A stretch of 15,517 bases of DNA from CAZDUS01 sp964609375 (GCA_964609375.1 CAZSSA010000057.1:1-15517), one strand, 5' to 3'; positions 1 to 7,507 are shown, counted from the first letter of the stretch. Notes: generated from the sequence alone by a model not told the origin. Numbers and translations are program-made.

Positions 1-882
1 GGCGGGGGCTTCTGCGGCGGGGGCGGCAGCCTTATCTTTTTGCTGTCGAACCGGGCGGCGATGCAACCCGCTTGTGGAACGGGGGCGACGCGTGCCCGAT
101 TTGGCGTTGTTGCCACCCGCCGCGGCGTTTGCCTGTGCGGACGCTTCGCGCTTGCGGTTTTCCTCAACGGCGATCTTGGAATATTCCGTGACGCCCTTTT
201 GGATGGCCTGAGCCAAGGCGCCGGCGATCAACTTGATGCCACGGATGGCGTCATCGTTGCCGGGAATGGGGTAATCGATCAGATCGGGATCGCAATTGGT
301 ATCCACGATGGCGATGACCGGGATGTGGAGGCGGTTGGCTTCCTGTACGGCAATGGCCTCGCGGTTGACGTCAACGATGAACAAGGCGCCGGGCGTCTCG
401 GTCATGTTGGCGATGCCGGCGAGGTTTTTGCGCAGCTTGTCGAGTTCATGCCGCAGAACGGAGACTTCCTTTTTCGGCATTTTGTCGAACTCGCCGCTCG
501 ACTCCATTTTCTCCAACTCCTTAAGGTATTTGATGCGCTTACGGATGGTTTGGCTGTTGGTGAGGGTGCCGCCGAGCCAGCGGGTGTTGATGAACGGCTG
601 ACCGCAGGCGGTGGCGATGTCCTTGGTGACCTGCTGGGCCTGCTTCTTGGTGCCTACGAAGAGAATCGGCTTGCCGCGCGCGGATGTTTCCAGGGCGAAC
701 AGCTTGGCTTTCTCCAGTTGTTCCAGGCTCTTGGCCAGGTCGATGATGTGAATCCCGTTGCGCTTGTCGAAGACAAACGGCTTCATCTTGGGATTCCAAC
801 GCTTGGTCTGATGACCGAAATGAAGACCCGCATCCAGCAGGTCCTGTACAGAAACGTCCGACGGTATTGGGGCAGTATCCAC
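1..882 (-). CDS. rpsB: 30S ribosomal protein S2 (3' end outside window)
   Basis: Structural protein of the small ribosomal subunit, needed late in 30S assembly with S1. Reading the minus strand from a GTG at 882 gives 294 codons without a stop. Clear S2 signatures are LLDAGLHFGHQTKRWNPKM (residues 15-33), FVFDKRNGIHIIDL (36-49), FVGTKKQAQ (75-83), FINTRWLGGTLTN (97-109) and VIAIVDTNCDPDLIDYPIPGNDDA (189-212, quoted as consecutive blocks). The S2 core ends near residue 235. A basic, Ala/Pro-rich tail follows and runs off the window, so the protein exceeds 294 aa and is longer than E. coli S2 (about 240 aa). The GTG start is chosen because AGGAGG (891-896) lies 8 nt upstream and no earlier in-frame start fits. 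The usual partner tsf would lie beyond position 1. The gene has its own promoter and a structured leader. Confidence 0.97.
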   Translation of the reverse strand, partial: MDTAPIPSDVSVQDLLDAGLHFGHQTKRWNPKMKPFVFDKRNGIHIIDLAKSLEQLEKAKLFALETSARGKPILFVGTKKQAQQVTKDIATACGQPFINTRWLGGTLTNSQTIRKRIKYLKELEKMESSGEFDKMPKKEVSVLRHELDKLRKNLAGIANMTETPGALFIVDVNREAIAVQEANRLHIPVIAIVDTNCDPDLIDYPIPGNDDAIRGIKLIAGALAQAIQKGVTEYSKIAVEENRKREASAQANAAAGGNNAKSGTRRPRSTSGLHRRPVRQQKDKAAAPAAEAPA

Positions 883-903
883 TTAACTTTCCTCCTGTTA
901 TTC

Positions 904-982
904 GTCCCGCCAGGCGGGACAATCCGCTTTGGTCCAGCCGGAGGCCGGCTGGACACTCGCTTCTATCCGGCACTTGCCGGAT
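904..982 (-). promoter_or_regulatory. Structured rpsB leader: three consecutive perfect hairpins
   Basis: Three inverted repeats follow one another between the rpsB promoter and its ribosome binding site. The first is ATCCGGCA/TGCCGGAT (965-972 with 975-982), the second GTCCAGCCGG/CCGGCTGGAC (932-941 with 945-954), the third GTCCCGCC/GGCGGGAC (904-911 with 913-920). All arms match perfectly with 1-3 nt between them. None is followed by a T-run on the minus strand, so they do not look like intrinsic terminators. The rpsB-tsf leader is a known target of S2 feedback in other bacteria, so autoregulation is possible. Repeated palindromic elements are the alternative. Confidence 0.55.
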
Positions 983-998
983 TTCATAAAGGGGGCGG

Positions 999-1027
999 AT
1001 GATAGGCTGATCATAGGGGATTGGCAA
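999..1027 (-). promoter_or_regulatory. rpsB promoter candidate
   Basis: On the minus strand, TTGCCA (1027-1022) and TATCAT (1004-999) are separated by 17 nt, a good sigma70-type match. Transcription would start near 991-993 and give a leader of about 110 nt before the rpsB GTG. Seen by eye only. Confidence 0.5.
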
Positions 1028-1030
1028 GAG

Positions 1031-1052
1031 GTTTTTTGGTTGTTTTTTGGTT
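1031..1052. repeat. 11-bp perfect tandem repeat
   Basis: GTTTTTTGGTT occurs twice head to tail (1031-1041 and 1042-1052). It lies between the divergent rpsB and DUF4432 promoters, just upstream of the rpsB -35 box. On the minus strand this is an A-rich tract, which could act as an UP-like or bent element for rpsB. Confidence 0.6.
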
Positions 1053-1088
1053 GTGTCAACGCATCGTGGCGAGTGGAAAGGATCATGG

Positions 1089-1118
1089 TTGACAGGAGGG
1101 GAACGCGGCTGGTATTGC
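1089..1118 (+). promoter_or_regulatory. Promoter candidate for the DUF4432 gene
   Basis: A perfect TTGACA (1089-1094) is followed after 18 nt by TATTGC (1113-1118), only a fair -10 box. The start codon is at 1145, so the leader would be about 20 nt. Confidence 0.35.
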
Positions 1119-1144
1119 GTGCAGACAGGATAAGGAGGCAAACG

Positions 1145-2320
1145 ATGCTCAAATGGCAGATCATGGTGGACAATGAGGATCGGCGTTTCTCCGGTGCGCG
1201 CGAGGATCGCACGGTGGATGTGCCGCGGGAGATTCAAGTCGCCGATGGGAGGTTCCATCTGGATTGGTCGCGATGGGAGGATGGCAAAGCGCTCGGGATG
1301 CACTGCTTGACCATCGACACCGGAGCGATCAAGACCGTGATCTTGCCAGCCAGAGGGATGGGGATATGGAAGTGTTGGGCGGGTGGTGCGGAATTCGGTT
1401 GGAATAGTCCTGTCCGGGGGCCGGTTCATCCGAGCTTGGTGCCCGTGGGAGATCCGTCGGGGCTTGGATGGCTGGAAGGATTCGACGAGTTGCTTGTCCG
1501 CTGCGGCCTGTTAAGCAATGGGGCGCCGGATATCGATGCATCGGGCAAAGTGGCCTATCCCCTCCATGGCCGGATTGCGAATTTGCCGGCCCACCGAATT
1601 CAAATCGAAATCCAACCCGACGAGGGGGTGCTCGATGTCGTCGGGACTGTGACCGAATCCCGCTTCTTGATGTACTCGCTGGAATTGGAGTCCCGCCTTC
1701 GATTCCGCGCCGGATCGAGTTTGATCGAGATCCATGATACGGTGACGAATGGGCGATCCACGCTTGGATCGATGCAACTGCTATACCATATCAATCTTGG
1801 GCAACCGGTTTTGCAGTCGGGCGCAAAACTGTATGCCCCGCTGCATCGCGTAGCGCCTCGTGACGAACGGGCGGCATCGGGAGTCGATCGGTGGTCCGTG
1901 TGCGAGGGACCTGCGAGTGGCTATGCCGAGCAGGTCTACTATGCGGAGCCGCTTGGCGGTTCAGGGCACTGGACCGAAGCGATGTTGAGCAATCGGGACG
2001 AAACGCTGGGCTATTCAGTCCACTTCGATTATTCGACGCTGCCCGTGGTCAATTTCTGGAAGAACACGGCAGGTGTAGAAGATGGGTATGTGTTTGGCAT
2101 TGAACCGGCGACTGGTTTTCCGAACGCACGTACCTTTGAGGAAAACCATGGGAGGGTGGTGCAACTTCAAGGGGGCCAATCTCGCACGTTCAAGCTCAAG
2201 CTGGAGCCTCACTTATCGAGCGCTTCGGTCGCGATGGCGCGAAAGCGGATTGAATCGCTTCAAAGCAAGCCTTGCCGTCTGGAAGCCCGGCCGGTCCCAG
2301 GATGGTCACCGGCGGCATGA
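1145..2320 (+). CDS. DUF4432 family, aldose-1-epimerase/mutarotase-like protein
   Basis: Predicted cytosolic protein of 391 aa with the galactose-mutarotase-like beta-sandwich fold. Characteristic pieces are LPARGMGIW (67-75), GWNSPVRGPVHPSLVP (85-100), GWLEGFDELLVRCGL (108-122), PLHGRIANLPA (139-149), LLYHINLGQPVL (212-223) and FGIEPATGFPN (317-327). H141, H215 and E320 sit where sugar-binding or catalytic residues fall in this superfamily. An open frame continues upstream to 929, but the ATG at 1145 has a near-ideal AGGAGG (1133-1138) 6 nt away, and similarity starts after it. Members of DUF4432 usually sit among sugar-use genes, and their exact reaction is not established. No signal peptide is seen. 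It is divergent from rpsB and convergent with the GH4 gene, so it is probably transcribed alone. Confidence 0.88.
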   Translation: MLKWQIMVDNEDRRFSGAREDRTVDVPREIQVADGRFHLDWSRWEDGKALGMHCLTIDTGAIKTVILPARGMGIWKCWAGGAEFGWNSPVRGPVHPSLVPVGDPSGLGWLEGFDELLVRCGLLSNGAPDIDASGKVAYPLHGRIANLPAHRIQIEIQPDEGVLDVVGTVTESRFLMYSLELESRLRFRAGSSLIEIHDTVTNGRSTLGSMQLLYHINLGQPVLQSGAKLYAPLHRVAPRDERAASGVDRWSVCEGPASGYAEQVYYAEPLGGSGHWTEAMLSNRDETLGYSVHFDYSTLPVVNFWKNTAGVEDGYVFGIEPATGFPNARTFEENHGRVVQLQGGQSRTFKLKLEPHLSSASVAMARKRIESLQSKPCRLEARPVPGWSPAA

Positions 2321-2360
2321 CCCATGACGATGGGTCGGTCCGTGTGTGCGACGCGCGGAC
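2319..2360. terminator. Tandem hairpins between convergent genes
   Basis: GACCCAT/ATGGGTC (2319-2325 with 2330-2336) forms a perfect 7-bp stem with a 4-nt loop. A second stem pairs 2338-2346 with 2352-2360 (9 bp including three G-U pairs). The wobble pairs hold only in plus-strand RNA, so the second stem would serve the DUF4432 transcript and the first could serve both directions. No T-run follows, so factor-independent termination is unproven. Confidence 0.4.
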
Positions 2361-2370
2361 GGCTTGAGGC

Positions 2371-3960
2371 CTAGATTACGGTTCGGGAGGTGGCGCCACC
2401 CCGTCGCGCCGCGGCCTGTTTCCGCTGGGCCATGGCCTTGTCGGCGGCCCCGGCGTTGCGGCGGGCGGCTTCGGCATTCTGCTGCATCTCAGCCACCGTC
2501 TTGGTCTTGAGGCGGGCCGCCCCTTCCGTGCTGTGGACCCCCAGTTTTTCCTCGGCGGCAAACCGGGCCCTGGCGGCCGGAATGGCCTTCCGGTACTGCG
2601 GGAGCCAGCGGGCCTGGGCCACCAGCATCTCATCCACCATCTGGGAAATCTCGGGTGGGTTGCAGACGGCCGAGGTCAGGGGATCCATCATCACCGCCTG
2701 CTTCAGCAGTGTCACATCCCCGTGCACCGCCGCTTCCACCGCCAAGCGCTGCACGCTGATGGAGGCATTGCAGATGGCCGCGCACCCGAGCGGCAGATCG
2801 CCAACCCTGGGGACGCTGATCCCGTTGCCGTCAACATAGGCCGGCACCTCCACAATCGCGTCATCCGGCAGATTGGTGATGCATCCCTTGTTGACAAGGT
2901 TAAAGTGGCCGCGATAGACACGCCCCGTCTTGAGCGACTCAATGATGTAACTGCAATGCTCTTGCCCCCGGGTCTCGCGGGAAAACACCTCGGGCTTGCC
3001 CTTGAGCCAGTTGGGGAAATCGGTCTCAAACCAGTTCCGCCCCTCGGTGCAGACGCGCAGGTACCCGCCTGTCTCGCCATTGATCCAGCTGTCCATGCTG
3101 ATCCACTTGCCCAGCTCCGCCGGACGTTTCCGGTACCAGGCCAGGTATTCCGAGACATGGCCGTTCGATTCGGTGGTGTAGTAGCCGAAGCGCTTGAGGA
3201 TGTCTATGCGGACCTTCTCCGACTGGCTGAAGGCGGGATGCTTCTCAAATCCTTCCAGCAGCCGTCCGGTCCAATCCTGCCCCTGGTAACGCACCTGGGT
3301 ATACCAGGTCTGGTGGTTGATGCCGGCACAGATGATGTCCACATCCTTCGGCGTGATATTGACATAACCCTTCTGGCCGGGCTTGCGGTCGCCGTTCACG
3401 AGCAACTTGATGACCTCGGTGATCTGCCAATGCCCTCCCTGCACGCCGTGGCAGAGTCCGAGTGTGGGCACGCCGCCATACCGGATGGCCGCCCAGGTGT
3501 TCATGGCGTTGGGATTGGCGTAATTCAGGAACAGGCACCCCGGGGCGGCCACGTCCCGGATGTCCTTGCAAAAGGCCAGGATCTGGGGGATGTTGCGCTG
3601 CCCGTACAGCACGCCGCCGGTGCACAGCGTATCGCCTACGCACTGGTCGATCCCGTATTTCAGCGGGATGTCCACGTCGAGCTTGAAGGCCTCCAGGCCG
3701 CCGATGCGGGTGGTGTTGACCACAAACTCCGCGCCTTCGAGCGCCTTGCGCCTGCTGGTCGTCGCCACGATCCGAGCCGGCAGTTTGTTTGCCTTGATGT
3801 CCCGGCGGGCAAGCTGGGTGATCATGTCCAGATTCCGGGCATTGATATCCGTGAACCTGAACTCGGCATCCTTCAGCTCCGGCACGGAAAGGGTGTCCTT
3901 CATGAGTCCCCGCGTAAACCCGATGCTGCCCGCCCCGATGATTGCAATGTTGACCGCCAT
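2371..3960 (-). CDS. GH4 family glycosidase (alpha-galactosidase/alpha-glucosidase type)
   Basis: NAD- and divalent-metal-dependent glycoside hydrolase of family 4, which cleaves glycosides by a redox-elimination mechanism in the cytosol. The 529-aa product starts with a Rossmann motif IIGAGSIGFTRGL (7-19) and an acidic residue closing the dinucleotide site (D38). NYANPNAMNTWA (146-157) and GLCHGVQGG (168-176) follow. C170 and H216 (in CAGINH) match the metal-binding Cys and His of the family. The NPxAMNTWA and CHxVQ forms resemble MelA-type members more than phospho-glucosidases, so an unphosphorylated alpha-galactoside or related substrate is likely. It is longer than most GH4 enzymes (about 430-480 aa). 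The extra part includes an Ala/Arg/Gln-rich basic tail after about residue 485. AGGAGG lies 8 nt before the ATG. The gene is divergent from an AraC-type regulator 84 bp away, its probable activator. Confidence 0.92.
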   Translation of the reverse strand: MAVNIAIIGAGSIGFTRGLMKDTLSVPELKDAEFRFTDINARNLDMITQLARRDIKANKLPARIVATTSRRKALEGAEFVVNTTRIGGLEAFKLDVDIPLKYGIDQCVGDTLCTGGVLYGQRNIPQILAFCKDIRDVAAPGCLFLNYANPNAMNTWAAIRYGGVPTLGLCHGVQGGHWQITEVIKLLVNGDRKPGQKGYVNITPKDVDIICAGINHQTWYTQVRYQGQDWTGRLLEGFEKHPAFSQSEKVRIDILKRFGYYTTESNGHVSEYLAWYRKRPAELGKWISMDSWINGETGGYLRVCTEGRNWFETDFPNWLKGKPEVFSRETRGQEHCSYIIESLKTGRVYRGHFNLVNKGCITNLPDDAIVEVPAYVDGNGISVPRVGDLPLGCAAICNASISVQRLAVEAAVHGDVTLLKQAVMMDPLTSAVCNPPEISQMVDEMLVAQARWLPQYRKAIPAARARFAAEEKLGVHSTEGAARLKTKTVAEMQQNAEAARRNAGAADKAMAQRKQAAARRGGATSRTVI

Positions 3961-4007
3961 AATCCTGTCCTCCTGTTAAAAAGTTCACCCGTCCCGCACT
4001 TGGGGCT

Positions 4008-4017
4008 TTCAATTGAA
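4008..4017. promoter_or_regulatory. Palindrome in the GH4/AraC divergent intergenic region
   Basis: TTCAATTGAA is a perfect 10-bp palindrome in the 84-bp space between the GH4 start (3960) and the AraC-type start (4045). It could be an operator. The promoters here are unclear: TTGAAG (4013-4018) and TATACA (4034-4039) are only 15 nt apart and very close to the AraC ATG. Confidence 0.3.
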
Positions 4018-4044
4018 GAATTACGCCCTATCCTATACAAGGCT

Positions 4045-4980
4045 ATGAGCAAAGGAAATCCATTCGGTTGTGAATCTGTGCTTGATAATAGAAGAATTGT
4101 GCTTTCATCCGGATTCCCCGTGGGCGAGACGGGGTTCAGCCGGATCACGAGCTATCCCAAACACCGGTGCGACATTGTCGCCGAGGGGATGACGCGGGAG
4201 CAGGGCCAGCGCCACTATGATTACGACAACCGGGATCGGCGCCACGCCTGTCTTTTCCAGTACACGTTCGCCGGGGAAGGCCGGTTCCAGTCCCGCCCCC
4301 GGGGCAAGGTGATCCGCCTCGAACCCGGGACGGGATTCCTGGTTCCGTTTCCATCCCCCACCCGGTACTGGCTTGCCCCGGACACAACCTGGGAATTCTG
4401 CTTCATCCTTATGGATGGCGATATGGCGCACGATCTGGTCAACCGGCTGATCCGCCTGCATGGCTATCTTTGGGAACTGCCCGCCACGCATCCGGCCATC
4501 GAGCTGATCAAGGGTCTTCACCGGCAGGTCGTCGCGAAAAGGATTCCCGATGAGTTTGAAATGGCCTCGCTGGCCCACCGGTTCCTGATGGAACTCTTCC
4601 GCGCTCACCGGTCGCCACGGCCCCGGGTCTCGCCCGCGACCGAACGCGTCCTCAGGCTGGTGGAGCGCGAGTACCGGAACCCCGGGTTGTCCGTGGACCG
4701 GATTGCCCGGGAGGCGGGTTACTCCCGCCACCACTTCTCCCGCCTGTTCCGCCGCGAAACGGGAACGAGCCCGCATGCCCATCTCCAGCAGTTCCGCCTC
4801 CAGCGCGCCCTGGACCAGATCACCACCACCGACACCCCTATCAAGCAGATCGCCTTCGAGAGCGGCTACCGTGACTACTCGTATTTCTGCAAGGAATTCA
4901 AGCGCTGGACCCACAAGACGCCCCGATCCGCCCGCCGCCTTGGAGACCGGCTCAACCTGGGCGCCATCCATACCGGATAG
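4045..4980 (+). CDS. AraC family transcriptional regulator with N-terminal sensor domain
   Basis: DNA-binding regulator of 311 aa. The N-terminal part (about 45-150) looks like the cupin-type AraC ligand-binding fold: a run of short beta-strands with Gly turns, including FQYTFAGEGRFQ (71-82) and GTGFLVPFPSPTRYW (95-109). The C-terminal part (about 205-295) is the double helix-turn-helix domain. It has LSVDRIAREAGYSRHHFSRLFRRETG (215-240), then the hallmark second half IKQIAFESGYRDYSYFCKEFKRW (276-298). An open frame extends far upstream antisense to the GH4 gene. I place the start at the ATG at 4045 because it gives a normal family length and clears the divergent gene. The Shine-Dalgarno there is weak (AAGG, 4039-4042). 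It probably activates the divergent GH4 gene in response to a sugar. The effector is unknown. Confidence 0.88.
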   Translation: MSKGNPFGCESVLDNRRIVLSSGFPVGETGFSRITSYPKHRCDIVAEGMTREQGQRHYDYDNRDRRHACLFQYTFAGEGRFQSRPRGKVIRLEPGTGFLVPFPSPTRYWLAPDTTWEFCFILMDGDMAHDLVNRLIRLHGYLWELPATHPAIELIKGLHRQVVAKRIPDEFEMASLAHRFLMELFRAHRSPRPRVSPATERVLRLVEREYRNPGLSVDRIAREAGYSRHHFSRLFRRETGTSPHAHLQQFRLQRALDQITTTDTPIKQIAFESGYRDYSYFCKEFKRWTHKTPRSARRLGDRLNLGAIHTG

Positions 4981-5033
4981 GGGGCAACTTTATTTCTGGA
5001 CGTTGAGTAAACGGATGGTAGGTTGTGGCCCAC

Positions 5034-5489
5034 ATGATTAGACGCCATTCCATATTCCTGGCGGGGCTTGCCGTCCTGTGCATGGCGACCCCGCTGGTGG
5101 CCCAGACCAACTATTCCCGAAAAATCAGGACACTTCCGATGATCAAGCTTGGTGCAAGCGATCCGCGAGCCAAGTCGCTCCCGCCTATGAAGCCTATGGA
5201 GAGGAAACCCCCGGCCTGGGACCCCTACCAATGGATCATTCCGGCGGATAAGGATACTGCCGAGGCCCGATCTTGGACTCTGGCCGCCGGCACCCAGATC
5301 ACCGCCACCCTGGTCAGGTTCAACAAGTTCTCGGTCGTGGTGCGCCTCGAGGATGACCGGGAGGCTTTCCTGAGGAGGAGCACCCTCGGCGATGACGTCA
5401 AAAATCTGATCACCAAACTTGAAACCGAACACGAGACCGCGCGTGTCGAGGAATGGAAGAAGCGGCAGGAAGAACAAAACACCGAGTAG
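5034..5489 (+). CDS. Small exported protein with SHD1-like C-terminal domain
   Basis: Predicted exported protein of 151 aa with no assigned function. Residues 1-25 form a good Sec signal peptide: basic IRR, hydrophobic SIFLAGLAVLCMATP, and a likely cut after LVA. Residues 73-120 (AEARSWTLAAGTQITATLVR, then VVVRLEDDREAFLRRSTLGDD) resemble the short SH3-like SHD1 repeat common in secreted Planctomycetota and Verrucomicrobiota proteins, with its WT...G...A.LV pattern and a closing L..DD. The C-terminus is a charged helix rich in Glu, Lys and Arg. A GTG at 5025 is also in frame, but the ATG at 5034 gives the cleaner signal peptide, with GGTAGG 11 nt upstream. It follows the AraC-type gene by 53 bp on the same strand. 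The SHD1 assignment is by pattern only. Confidence 0.72.
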   Translation: MIRRHSIFLAGLAVLCMATPLVAQTNYSRKIRTLPMIKLGASDPRAKSLPPMKPMERKPPAWDPYQWIIPADKDTAEARSWTLAAGTQITATLVRFNKFSVVVRLEDDREAFLRRSTLGDDVKNLITKLETEHETARVEEWKKRQEEQNTE

Positions 5490-5507
5490 CCAAGGCCGCC
5501 GTTGGCT
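5488..5507. terminator. Hairpin between convergent genes
   Basis: AGCCAA (5488-5493) pairs with TTGGCT (5502-5507) around an 8-nt GC-rich loop. It starts at the stop codon of the small exported protein gene and lies 37 bp past the end of the esterase on the other strand. There is no T-run, so this is a weak bidirectional terminator candidate. Confidence 0.3.
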
Positions 5508-5543
5508 GCTTTGGCTCACGCGGGTGCACGTGTCAAACGGGAA

Positions 5544-6338
5544 TCAGGCCGTGACAGAGGGGAGGGGCAGCCATTTCAGGACCTGTTGGATCTCGCGATC
5601 CCAGCAGGACCACTCATGGGAACCGGGGCCCTCGTGGTATTGATAATCAAATCCCAGCGGCGTGATGTGATCACGGAAATCGATATTTCCCTTATAGAGG
5701 AAATCTTCCGTGCCGCACCATTGGAAAAGTTTCGGGAGGGGGTGTTTACCGGTGCTGGTTTTTGCAGCCAAAAAGAAGAGGTCATTATCCGAGCCGGCGA
5801 TGGTGCCGGATGTCCCCAATAGGCGAACGAGTTCATCGTTGCCCTGTACCGCCTGTTCGTTGGCTCGATTCGCGAGATCGAGGCAGCCCGACAGACTGGC
5901 GGCGGCGCTGAACTTGTCGGGCCGGCGGAGGGCGAGTTTGAAGGCCCCATAGCCGCCCATGGACAGGCCGGCGGCAAAGCGATCTTCGCGACGTGGCGAG
6001 ATGGGGAAAAACTGCTCGGCAATCGAAGGCAGTTCATCGCTGATGAATGTCCAGTAATTTCCCCTCGTGGGACTATCTGAATACCAACTGCGGTGGACTT
6101 CCGGCATGACAATAATCAGTCCGTAGGCCGCCGCATACCGTTCGATGCTGGTGCGTCGGCACCAGATGGAATGGTCGTCAGACAGACCGTGGAGGAGGTA
6201 GAGGGCGGGGTATCGACTCTTCCTGTCAGGGGCGGCAATGCCGATCTGTCGCGCACTGGCAGGTTGAGGGAGGATCACATTCATGGCCATGGAGAGGCCG
6301 AGTGTTTCAGAGAAGAATTGACAATGTGCGAGTGCCAT
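5544..6338 (-). CDS. Alpha/beta-hydrolase esterase (esterase D / S-formylglutathione hydrolase-like)
   Basis: Putative carboxylesterase of 264 aa in the esterase D (PF00756) group, which includes S-formylglutathione hydrolases, tributyrin esterases and feruloyl/acetyl-xylan esterases. The catalytic triad is visible: S126 in GLSMGGYG (124-131), D212 in CGTEDFLY (208-215) and H241 in GPGSHEWSCWD (237-247). PALYLLHGLSDDHSIW (44-59) gives the oxyanion-hole region. No signal peptide is evident, so it is probably cytosolic. The gene begins 21 bp after the cobT stop on the same strand, with AGGGGA as ribosome binding site, and no promoter is seen in the gap. It is therefore probably co-transcribed with cobT under the cobalamin riboswitch. 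The substrate cannot be told from sequence. A role in cobalamin metabolism is only a guess from position. Confidence 0.88.
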   Translation of the reverse strand: MALAHCQFFSETLGLSMAMNVILPQPASARQIGIAAPDRKSRYPALYLLHGLSDDHSIWCRRTSIERYAAAYGLIIVMPEVHRSWYSDSPTRGNYWTFISDELPSIAEQFFPISPRREDRFAAGLSMGGYGAFKLALRRPDKFSAAASLSGCLDLANRANEQAVQGNDELVRLLGTSGTIAGSDNDLFFLAAKTSTGKHPLPKLFQWCGTEDFLYKGNIDFRDHITPLGFDYQYHEGPGSHEWSCWDREIQQVLKWLPLPSVTA

Positions 6339-6359
6339 GGTGGAGATTCCCCTGTGTGG

Positions 6360-7418
6360 TTATTTGTCGCGGTTGCTGACGTGCGCTGAGCTGAAGGTGG
6401 CCATTTCGTTGACCATCTTGATGGAGGCGGCAATGAGGCTCATGGCCAGTGCGGCGCCCGTGCCTTCTCCGAGGCGGAGATCAAGGTTGAGGATCGGGCG
6501 GATGGCAAGGCGTTCCATGATGGCACGATGGCCGCGTTCCTGGGAGAGATGGCTGAAGAAGAGATAGGGTGTGACCTCAGGATGGAGCCTTATGGCGGCC
6601 AAGGCGGCGGCGCTGGAGATAAAGCCATCCACGACCACGGGGATACGGTGCGCGGCGCCGCCGAGGATGAGGCCTGCCATGCCGGCGATTTCGAAGCCGC
6701 CAAGGCGGGCGAGGGTCTCGAGAGGGGTGCCGGGATCGGGCGGGTTGACGGCGAGGGCTTTGGCGATAACGGCCTGCTTGTGGAGGATCCCCGTTTCGTC
6801 GAGGCCAGTGCCGCGGCCGGTGATTTCTGCCGGGTCCATTCCGAGGTAGGCGGCGAAGAGGGCGGTGGCCGGGGTCGTGTTGGCGATACCCATTTCGCCG
6901 GTGCCCAGCAGGGTGACGCCATCGGCGGCGGCATCGGCGGCGAGGGCGATTCCGCTTTCCAGCGCTTGAGTGACCTCAGGGATTGTCATGGCGGGGCCTT
7001 TGGTAATGTTGGCGGTGCCCCGTTTGACCTTGCGATGGATGAGTCCGGGAGCGGCGCCGAAATCGGCGTCTACGCCCATATCCACCACGCGCAGTTCAGC
7101 GCCGACATGGCGGGTGAAGACGTTAATGGCAGCGCCGCCACCAAGCATGTTGAGGACCATCTGCGGAGTGACAGCCTTTGGGAAGGCGGAAACGCCTTCA
7201 TCGGCAACGCCATGATCGCCTGCGAAACAATAGATACGCATCTTGCCGAGGGAGGGGGTGATGGAATGGGTGGCGAGGCAGTATTGCATGGCCATGTCCT
7301 CGAGACGTCCGAGGCTGCCCTGCGGTTTGGTTAAATCATCAAGGTGGGCTTGAATGGAGGGGGTCAACTGACGGTTAACATGGGCGATGGACTTAAGTGT
7401 TTTTTGTAACAGGTTCAT
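6360..7418 (-). CDS. cobT: Nicotinate-nucleotide--dimethylbenzimidazole phosphoribosyltransferase
   Basis: Makes alpha-ribazole 5'-phosphate from nicotinate mononucleotide and dimethylbenzimidazole, activating the lower ligand for late cobalamin assembly in the cytosol. The 352-aa product has family length and motifs: LTKPQGSLGRLE (29-40), CFAGDHGVADEGVSAFP (64-80), LGGGAAINVF (92-101), LLGTGEMGIANTTPA (170-184), GRGTGLDE (201-208) and LDLRLGEGTGA (312-322). E318 in the last matches the catalytic Glu of the Salmonella enzyme (E317). In-frame starts also exist at 7439 (GTG) and 7427. The ATG at 7418 fits best, with AAAGG about 8 nt upstream. A cobalamin riboswitch lies in the leader, so expression should fall when B12 is plentiful. 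The cobalamin partners cobS, cobU and cobC are not in the window. The downstream neighbour is the esterase gene. Confidence 0.97.
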   Translation of the reverse strand: MNLLQKTLKSIAHVNRQLTPSIQAHLDDLTKPQGSLGRLEDMAMQYCLATHSITPSLGKMRIYCFAGDHGVADEGVSAFPKAVTPQMVLNMLGGGAAINVFTRHVGAELRVVDMGVDADFGAAPGLIHRKVKRGTANITKGPAMTIPEVTQALESGIALAADAAADGVTLLGTGEMGIANTTPATALFAAYLGMDPAEITGRGTGLDETGILHKQAVIAKALAVNPPDPGTPLETLARLGGFEIAGMAGLILGGAAHRIPVVVDGFISSAAALAAIRLHPEVTPYLFFSHLSQERGHRAIMERLAIRPILNLDLRLGEGTGAALAMSLIAASIKMVNEMATFSSAHVSNRDK

Positions 7419-7442
7419 GGTATTCATCCTTTGTATCACTGA

Positions 7443-7476
7443 GATTCGGTTGACCCATCTTGAGCCAACCAGAATC
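7443..7476 (-). promoter_or_regulatory. Hairpin between the cobalamin riboswitch and cobT
   Basis: On the minus strand GATTCTGGTTGGCTC (7476-7462) pairs with GGGTCAACCGAATC (7456-7443) around a 5-nt loop. This is a stem of about 14 bp with one bulge and a couple of G-U pairs. It lies between the aptamer and the cobT ribosome binding site and has no T-run after it. It may be part of the expression platform. Confidence 0.45.
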
Positions 7477-7507
7477 CTTTACCATCGGATCCCTGTAACC
7501 GTTTCGC

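Noticed and set aside
40..1002. Long plus-strand open frame of 320 codons
   Set aside because: It is the exact antisense, in codon register, of rpsB, whose S2 motifs are unmistakable on the minus strand.
2533..4044. N-terminal 500-codon extension of the AraC-type frame
   Set aside because: This stretch is antisense to the GH4 gene. The AraC family length and the divergent layout place the start at 4045.
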